NCBI GenBank assembly: GCA_905193995.1
Contig: CAJJQT010000049.1
Coordinates: 1 to 9,676, forward strand
DNA from: an uncultured Porphyromonadaceae bacterium
GTDB lineage: Bacteria; Bacteroidota; Bacteroidia; Bacteroidales; Muribaculaceae
DNA: 9,676 nt
Reading direction: 5' to 3'
Of the stretch, positions 5,049 to 9,676 are shown piece by piece. Under the pieces are notes generated by a model, which did no database searches, was not told the origin of the DNA, and saw nothing but the letters and a program-made list of their open reading frames with translations. The first letter of the stretch is position 1, and each line of letters opens with the position of its first letter. A program made the translations under genes and the position numbers.

Positions 5049-7607
5049 ATGAAGATAAGACTTTTGCCGTCAGTTCTTCTCTTGGCGGCTGTCGCAGTTT
5101 CGTCATGCTCAGACGACGAACTGCAAAAAAATCAACCCGTCCCGACAGGTAACGAAATCAAATTCGGCGCCGTGCTCGAACAGGATGTAATGTCGCGCAC
5201 TCATTACGGCGACGAGGCTAACGATCCTAATGCTGTTAAATGGCCTATCTACTGGAATTACCCCGATAATCTCGACGAGATATTCATATACTCGCCGCAG
5301 GGTGCCACAGGCCGAAATCAGGCTACCTACACTGTCCATCCGACCGATGCAACCCAAAGTGTCGCTTCGGACATTATCAGAAACGGCGCCTCCGGTGTTC
5401 AGACCGGCACCGACACCCAGCAGCCCTATGACTTCTACGGCCTTTATCCGGCTTCGGCAGCGAGTGGAATTGCTGCAGACCATGTGATTTATGGCCATAT
5501 GCCGGAAGAACAGGCCGTGACTTTTGCCGGTACATCAGGCAGCCCGGCTACCGTGCTTCCCAACAAAGTAGAGATTGGTGAAACGCAGTATATTACGACT
5601 CCCGATATGAGCTGCTGTCTGATGACGGCCGAAAACAAAGGTGTCACACTGTCTGAGAATCAGGCCGTGACTCTTGCATTCAAACCTTTCGCGTCCGTTC
5701 TTGACATCACAATCAAGGGGCCTGCCGAGCTGAACACAGTTCCCGATTATCGAGTTACATCTGTTAAGGTTATTGCAGATGCGCCTATTGTCGGAGATTT
5801 TTCGTATGACTTCACAAAGTCCACTTTGGAGGAAGCCTTCAAGTCCGGCAAAGACACATCGGATTCACTCACTATTTCTACCGTAGGCTACGATGAAAAA
5901 GGGAACTTGCTCGGTATGCCTCTGGCCCATCTGAATACACTCCGCGTACAGGCTTTCATCCTGCCCAATCCTAATGTAAAAAATATTACGGTTCAGGTCT
6001 TTACTTCCGACTTCCGTGTATGGACCAAGAAACTGACAATGACTACGACGGGCGACGTATCCATATTCAAGCCCAGCCAGATCCACAAGGTCACTCTTCC
6101 CGAACTTGTTGCGGATGAGGCAAAATTCAACTACGACAACTGGATCGGTCAGCTCGACCCCCGCATTTATCTATCAGAACTGTCGCTCCCCGGCTCCACA
6201 AGCTCATTCTCGTGGAAGGAAGGTGCTCCGAATCCTATGCAGCATCTGACTGCCAAGCAGCAGCTCGCCGCCGGCATCCGTGTGTTCCGCTGCCATATAT
6301 GGCTGTATGACATGCCGTCTATTATCCCCGGAGCCGGTGGGCCGGCATTTGGCATCAATGTAAACGGCTCGACATACGTGCGGCCCTTTGCCGAAGTTGT
6401 CCGCGAACTTGCGACAGAGTTACAGGAAAATCACCCCGACGAATTCTGCGTGCTGATGGTAGCCGATTATAAGCAGACTATTCAATCGGCTTCCGGCACA
6501 GAGGGATCATCCGACTATATCCCTGCCAGCCCGCAAAATGCATCCTGGAATACAGACAACGGCAAGACCTTTTATGAGCGCTTCAAAGTCATAATGAACC
6601 GAATGGTTGAACTTGGCTACGTTCCCGGCCACATCGATGCCAATACAACAATCGGCGATGTAAGAGGCAAGGTTATTGTCAAACTACAGATGAATGCCGA
6701 CGGTGGCTACAACGGCGGCCTCACAGAGAATCTGAATTATTTTGGTGGTGCAAACTCAAATGACCAAATGAATTCGCTGCTGGCAAAAATCAGCGACTGG
6801 TCGGCATGCGAGGGTGCACCGGCACTGATGAACTGGTGGACGCGCCGCAACGGCACCACTCTGTTCTATGCGCCTATGACCTTCGGCCAAGTCGGTTCAT
6901 TCGATTATACTGAATTTAAGGCAAACACCATTGGCGCACCAACACGCGGTACTGTAACAGTGAAAACACAAGGTCTCGCACCTGAAGCAGCACAAATGCT
7001 TGTCAACAAGGCTACTCGTGTTCCCTTAACGTCAGGTATGACTGGAGCTTACCGCGGCAGTTGCAATGTTATTGACCCTCCGACGGACTTCGATAATAAT
7101 AACAAAATGTGGTACGTCTACGGCGCACAGGCGAATCCATCAAATGCCAAAGAATGGGAATTCGCACAATCTCTGGTTTCAGGAGCCACAGATGCCATCA
7201 GAACTTATTATAATTATAACAGCCTCGCGCATAACAAAATCTTTATGGTGTATCTCGGCGGCAACGGCAAAATTACCGATGACGACAACGACACAGGAGA
7301 TCATGCATCAGATATCACCAATACCCTTGTGCCGCTATGGAACAATAATGTAAATGCCGCTAACTACGGAACGCAAAGGCCCTACGGATGGGTTCTGTTC
7401 AACCAAGTTCCCGGCGCTGACGAAGCGATAACGGGTGACGCCTCGAATCCGACTCCGGAATATCTTGTCCGCGCAGGCATTCAGAAGGTAATCACACGCA
7501 ACAGCGAAAGCACTGACTTCCTACTCCGACGCAGGATCAGTGCTACCCCGTCGGCCGCTCCGGCAGGCGACACGCAGGGTACCAAACCCGGCGGAAGCCC
7601 GTTCTGA
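5049..7607 (+). CDS. Lipoprotein: fimbrillin-like N-half fused to PI-PLC X-like, probably inactive domain
   Basis: An 852-residue predicted surface lipoprotein. ATG 5049 starts a signal peptide with lipobox V-S-S-C (C20) followed by S-D-D-E; an upstream TTG start at 5004 would bury the signal. Residues about 30-350 look fimbrillin-like (Y-G-L-Y-P-A-S segment; V-T-L-A-F-K-P-F-A-S-V-L-D-I-T-I core). Residues about 375-830 follow the order of PI-specific phospholipase C X domains: L-S-L-P-G-S-T-S-S (378-386), A-G-I-R-V-F-R-C-H (408-416), a helix ending H-P-D-E-F-C-V-L, and D-V-R-G-K-V-I-V-K-L (537-546). The usual P-G-T-H-D-S reads P-G-S-T-S-S, the D-I-R strand reads R-C-H, and the second catalytic H-x-G site reads N-V-N-G (437-440). 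If the alignment is right, the enzyme is dead and may bind ligand or serve as scaffold. GC is much lower than in the export genes. Confidence 0.78.
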   Translation: MKIRLLPSVLLLAAVAVSSCSDDELQKNQPVPTGNEIKFGAVLEQDVMSRTHYGDEANDPNAVKWPIYWNYPDNLDEIFIYSPQGATGRNQATYTVHPTDATQSVASDIIRNGASGVQTGTDTQQPYDFYGLYPASAASGIAADHVIYGHMPEEQAVTFAGTSGSPATVLPNKVEIGETQYITTPDMSCCLMTAENKGVTLSENQAVTLAFKPFASVLDITIKGPAELNTVPDYRVTSVKVIADAPIVGDFSYDFTKSTLEEAFKSGKDTSDSLTISTVGYDEKGNLLGMPLAHLNTLRVQAFILPNPNVKNITVQVFTSDFRVWTKKLTMTTTGDVSIFKPSQIHKVTLPELVADEAKFNYDNWIGQLDPRIYLSELSLPGSTSSFSWKEGAPNPMQHLTAKQQLAAGIRVFRCHIWLYDMPSIIPGAGGPAFGINVNGSTYVRPFAEVVRELATELQENHPDEFCVLMVADYKQTIQSASGTEGSSDYIPASPQNASWNTDNGKTFYERFKVIMNRMVELGYVPGHIDANTTIGDVRGKVIVKLQMNADGGYNGGLTENLNYFGGANSNDQMNSLLAKISDWSACEGAPALMNWWTRRNGTTLFYAPMTFGQVGSFDYTEFKANTIGAPTRGTVTVKTQGLAPEAAQMLVNKATRVPLTSGMTGAYRGSCNVIDPPTDFDNNNKMWYVYGAQANPSNAKEWEFAQSLVSGATDAIRTYYNYNSLAHNKIFMVYLGGNGKITDDDNDTGDHASDITNTLVPLWNNNVNAANYGTQRPYGWVLFNQVPGADEAITGDASNPTPEYLVRAGIQKVITRNSESTDFLLRRRISATPSAAPAGDTQGTKPGGSPF

Positions 7608-7640
7608 TCCTAATGCTTTCATGCGCTGAAATCTCTTCAT

Positions 7641-7691
7641 AATGTGGCGGCGAGGGCGCCGATGGCCCTGCCGCCGCATTCATTTCTTTTT
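7641..7691 (+). terminator. Intrinsic terminator after the PI-PLC-like lipoprotein gene
   Basis: The left arm 7641-7657 (AATGTGGCGGCGAGGGC) and right arm 7665-7680 pair almost fully, with one G-T pair and one bulged base, around a seven-base loop. A T-rich run (ATTTCTTTTT) follows at 7682-7691. This is a strong rho-independent terminator 33 bases after the stop codon. It ends the unit that starts upstream and separates it from the next fimbrillin-like gene. Confidence 0.85.
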
Positions 7692-7716
7692 CAGCCGCTG
7701 TATTCCTTTGCTTTCT

Positions 7717-7724
7717 GAATTTTG
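7717..7724 (+). promoter_or_regulatory. Weak candidate Bacteroidetes promoter -7 box
   Basis: GAATTTTG matches the Bacteroidetes -7 consensus TAnnTTTG at all but the first base, and a T-rich stretch lies about 25 bases upstream where the -33 box would be. It sits between the terminator and the next gene, where a promoter is needed. One motif alone is weak evidence. Confidence 0.25.
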
Positions 7725-7731
7725 CGCCCCC

Positions 7732-7766
7732 CGGTCTCCCCGGGCCTCAGGCCCCCACGGAGACTG
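7732..7766 (+). promoter_or_regulatory. Two-part leader hairpin before the second fimbrillin-like gene
   Basis: An outer stem pairs CGGTCTCC (7732-7739) with GGAGACTG (7759-7766, one G-T pair) and encloses an inner stem GGGCC (7742-7746) with GGCCC (7750-7754), loop TCA. It lies 39 bases before the ATG at 7806. No T-run follows, so it is more likely a leader structure or protein-binding palindrome than a terminator. The remainder of the 198-base gap (7608-7805) holds the terminator, the possible promoter and an A-rich leader; I see no gene in it. Confidence 0.55.
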
Positions 7767-7805
7767 TCCTACAAACTTAAAAATCAATCTCTTTATATTC
7801 ATATC

Positions 7806-8936
7806 ATGAGACACATCATTTCAAAGCTTCTTTCCGTCTCTGCAATTCCGGTTGCACTCCTCGCACTATCGGGTTGCTCAGCCGATGAGATCGAAACTCC
7901 GAACTCCGGCAAGTGCAATACCGTGATCGAGGTCACGACGATCGCCCCCGAAGGCATCGGCGCGACGGGCTCACGAACCGCCGTCGATCCCACCGAGTAT
8001 ACTTCGGGCCAGATCGGAGTCAACTGGCTGCCCAACGACAAGATCGGCGTCTACGGCGACAAGGGGTCGGGCAATGTCGGCTTCGACAACCAAAGCAAGT
8101 ACGAAACCGACCGCACCTCCTTTGCAGGCAATCTGAAGGACGGCGAAACGCCCCTCTATGCCTACTATCCCTACAATCCCTCCGCAAACAACGATCCGGC
8201 GTCGCTGACGGGCACCCTGCCTCTGACTCAGCACTACTCTACCGCAACCCGCGAACTCGAGGGCGACTGGAAGGTCGGCACGCCCAAGTCGGGCTCGTCG
8301 GCTCAATTCACCTTCCGCCATATTTTCCCGTTCCTTAAGTTCGACGTCAACGCAGCCGGCACCGATATAGTCGGCGAGAAGCTTCTGAATGTGTCTCTCA
8401 CGGTAGAGGGCGCGCGGCTCGGCGGCGATTTCCGCTACGACCTCGCCAAGGACGCATGCACGCTGGCCGAGACTGCGGGAGCCGACTGCGTCACGATGGA
8501 GTGGTCGGACACTCCCGCGCTGACGACGAAGACGTTCCACGGCTACATGAACGTCGCTCCCTGCGGCGGTCTGCTGGGCAAGAACATCGACATCGTCATC
8601 ACCACCGACCGCCACATCATCCGGTTCAGCCAAGAGTGCAAGCTCGATGCGTTCGAGGCCGGCTACTACTACACGATACCGCTGGAGCTGAGCCGCTTCG
8701 CCGGAATCTGGACCATCGAGGACAACCCCGACGGCCGTGAGGAAAACGCGGCGTGGGTGCCGGGCCTCGAAAGCCGCCTGGCCTGCGCAGCAAAGGGCCG
8801 GGAAAAGCTCAGGAAAATCCCGACCGGGAAACTCGCGATCATGAGCGCCGTCCACGCCCAGAGGAAGCTGTCTTCCGCCTGGAGCATGCTCAAAATCGAG
8901 AGCCCCAGCGTCACGAGTGTGAGGATCGGTGCATAA
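7806..8936 (+). CDS. Fimbrillin-like lipoprotein, 3' end lost at a junction
   Basis: ATG 7806 begins a lipoprotein signal with lipobox L-S-G-C (C24) followed by S-A-D-E; the in-frame TTG at 7722 adds only leader sequence and is not used. Residues about 60-305 match fimbrillin-like (Mfa_like_1) proteins: W-L-P-N-D-K-I-G-V-Y-G, a Y-Y-P-Y-N-P segment, L-P-L-T-Q-H-Y, F-T-F-R-H-I-F-P-F-L-K-F and Y-Y-Y-T-I-P-L-E-L. Such proteins are surface fimbrial or adhesin subunits. The frame is 376 codons long, but from about residue 316 (base ~8755) it is the antisense of a minus-strand membrane protein gene. The last ~60 residues (Arg/Lys-rich, no family features) are therefore probably not native, and the true C-terminus is missing. 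It forms a unit separate from the upstream lipoprotein because of the terminator between them. Confidence 0.8.
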   Translation: MRHIISKLLSVSAIPVALLALSGCSADEIETPNSGKCNTVIEVTTIAPEGIGATGSRTAVDPTEYTSGQIGVNWLPNDKIGVYGDKGSGNVGFDNQSKYETDRTSFAGNLKDGETPLYAYYPYNPSANNDPASLTGTLPLTQHYSTATRELEGDWKVGTPKSGSSAQFTFRHIFPFLKFDVNAAGTDIVGEKLLNVSLTVEGARLGGDFRYDLAKDACTLAETAGADCVTMEWSDTPALTTKTFHGYMNVAPCGGLLGKNIDIVITTDRHIIRFSQECKLDAFEAGYYYTIPLELSRFAGIWTIEDNPDGREENAAWVPGLESRLACAAKGREKLRKIPTGKLAIMSAVHAQRKLSSAWSMLKIESPSVTSVRIGA

Positions 8937-9676
8937 ATGCGCATGATCCGGCTGCCCGCATCGGGAATTTCAAGCTCGCGGACGAAGGTTTCGGGGTGCC
9001 CCTCACTTCTGAAGATGCAGTCCTCCCCGTGCCACGCCTTTTCCTCGCGCACGGCGGCCTTCGGCTCGTTCATGGAGCACGCGGCCTTGAGCGTGCGGAC
9101 TTTCGCAAGCTGCATGGAATACTCTCCAAGAAGCGCCATGCTCAGCTGCAAGGTCACCGCCGGGCAGAACGGAATGCGCCCGGCCCGAATGGCAAACACC
9201 CCATCCACCGCGCACGCAAGCGTCAATACCACCAGCATGCTCGCGTGGTCATACCGAAGACGCAGCACTGCGCGCACGCCGCGCAGCATCACATCAAAGG
9301 CGATAAACGCCTGCACTACCATTATAATGAGTAAGACCTTCGAAAATACGTCCGCGTTCGCGGTAAAATCGTAGCTTCCGAGGCTGTAGCTCGCAAAATA
9401 CGCAAGCGCCCCGGACACGATCGCGAGCAGGATGCTCAAAAACAGCCGCAGCCGCTGGAACGTGCCCTGCGCGTAGTAGGTATAAGCCGCGCGGCAGTCG
9501 GGAAATTCCCGCTCGGGCTGCTCTTTGCGGCGCTCCATGCGTTTGGCCTGCTGCTTCTGGTGGCGCTCCAATTGCTTCTGGCGCTTTTTGGCCTCTTTTT
9601 CCGCGCGCCTGGCCCGCTGCGCCGCCTTTTGGCCGGCACCGTCGCTGTCGTAGGCGATGACCACGCCCCGGCGCCT
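8669..9676 (-). CDS. Six-helix membrane protein fragment, Clostridia-like, possibly P-type-ATPase-related
   Basis: The minus frame is open from the right edge (its first GTG is 9662-9664) to a stop at 8669-8671. Counting from that GTG: residues 1-18 look like a DnaG Toprim piece, 19-52 are a Lys/Arg/Gln-rich helix, and six hydrophobic helices follow at about 73-92, 107-127, 142-159, 166-186, 242-260 and 267-287. The stretch ending P-F-A-A-Q-A-R-R-L-S-R (290-300) resembles the point just after the membrane part of an uncharacterised P-type-ATPase-like family of gut Clostridia, whose phosphorylation domain should follow. Instead, residues ~302-331 are the antisense of the fimbrillin gene. Both ends thus look foreign to the protein, and only ~19-300 is likely native. 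The six helices are clear; the family and source are my recollection and unsure. Confidence 0.5.
   Translation of the reverse strand, partial: RRRGVVIAYDSDGAGQKAAQRARRAEKEAKKRQKQLERHQKQQAKRMERRKEQPEREFPDCRAAYTYYAQGTFQRLRLFLSILLAIVSGALAYFASYSLGSYDFTANADVFSKVLLIIMVVQAFIAFDVMLRGVRAVLRLRYDHASMLVVLTLACAVDGVFAIRAGRIPFCPAVTLQLSMALLGEYSMQLAKVRTLKAACSMNEPKAAVREEKAWHGEDCIFRSEGHPETFVRELEIPDAGSRIMRIYAPILTLVTLGLSILSMLQAEDSFLWAWTALMIASFPVGIFLSFSRPFAAQARRLSRPGTHAAFSSRPSGLSSMVQIPAKRLSSSGIV
8745..8770. other. Probable junction between Bacteroidales and Clostridia-like DNA
   Basis: To the left, the plus strand carries fimbrillin sequence up to about G-R-E-E-N-A-A-W; to the right, the minus strand carries a membrane protein down to about A-R-R-L-S-R. 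Each gene reads on into the other's antisense for 30-60 codons before a chance stop, so both have lost their 3' ends here. A natural convergent pair would have two stop codons and a terminator. A chimeric assembly or a recent recombination explains this; I favour assembly. Confidence 0.6.
9605..9676 (-). pseudogene. Possible DnaG Toprim fragment joined to the membrane protein frame
   Basis: Read on the minus strand from the window edge, the codons give V-V-I-A-Y-D-S-D-G-A-G-Q-K-A-A-Q-R-A, which fits the Asp-x-Asp Toprim motif of bacterial DNA primase (D-x-D-x-A-G-x-x-A-A). In DnaG this is followed by a hydrophobic helix and a V-x-x-x-P-x-G-x-D-P motif, but here a Lys/Arg-rich helix of a membrane protein follows. 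About 20 codons are too few to be certain. It may be a second junction near 9610. Confidence 0.4.

Noticed and set aside
8937..9374. Plus-strand open frames at 8753-9334 and 8937-9374
   Set aside because: They lack motifs and lie opposite the minus-strand frame with six clear membrane helices, so they are shadows of it.
1..9676. CRISPR array, tRNA, rRNA or insertion sequence
   Set aside because: I found no spaced direct repeats, cloverleaf, rRNA segments, transposase motifs or terminal inverted repeats; the only tandem repeat is the coding Tyr-Gly array in wzc.

Overview
The window looks like a piece of a GC-rich gut Bacteroidales genome (Bacteroidetes-type lipoproteins, fimbrillin-like proteins, no clear Shine-Dalgarno sites, A-rich leaders before start codons). 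Its last ~0.9 kb does not seem to belong to that genome. The family within Bacteroidales cannot be fixed by eye; Muribaculaceae or Rikenellaceae are guesses.

Bases 1-4783 are very GC-rich and all on the plus strand. In order they hold: the C-terminal part of a NTP_transf_5-type nucleotidyltransferase; a small HPr-kinase-like P-loop kinase; a Wza-type polysaccharide export lipoprotein; and a Wzc-type chain-length regulator and tyrosine autokinase with a striking Tyr-Gly repeat tail. Close spacing suggests one operon that exports a surface polysaccharide and also carries a kinase/nucleotidyltransferase pair of the kind seen in some modified-peptide (RiPP) clusters.

At 4784 base composition falls sharply. 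A 63-residue secreted-looking or precursor-like peptide without a signal sequence follows (4822-5013). Next comes an 852-residue lipoprotein (5049-7607) that joins a fimbrillin-like N-terminal half to a C-terminal half resembling the PI-PLC X barrel, with the usual catalytic His and Asp/Arg positions replaced. A good intrinsic terminator closes this unit at 7641-7691.

A second fimbrillin-like lipoprotein starts at 7806 behind a leader hairpin. Its frame runs through about 8755 into DNA that, read on the minus strand, encodes a six-helix membrane protein of a Clostridia-like type. That minus-strand frame in turn runs into the fimbrillin gene, so neither gene has its own 3' end. At the right edge the same minus frame begins with a DnaG-like Toprim motif. 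The simplest reading is two artificial or recent junctions (about 8755 and about 9610), probably from chimeric metagenomic assembly.

The most interesting biological candidate is the combination of an HPr-kinase-like enzyme, a NTP_transf_5 protein, polysaccharide export genes and a small Ser/Thr/Asn-rich peptide: a possible peptide-modification system tied to surface assembly. The second is the probably inactive phospholipase-like fimbrillin fusion.
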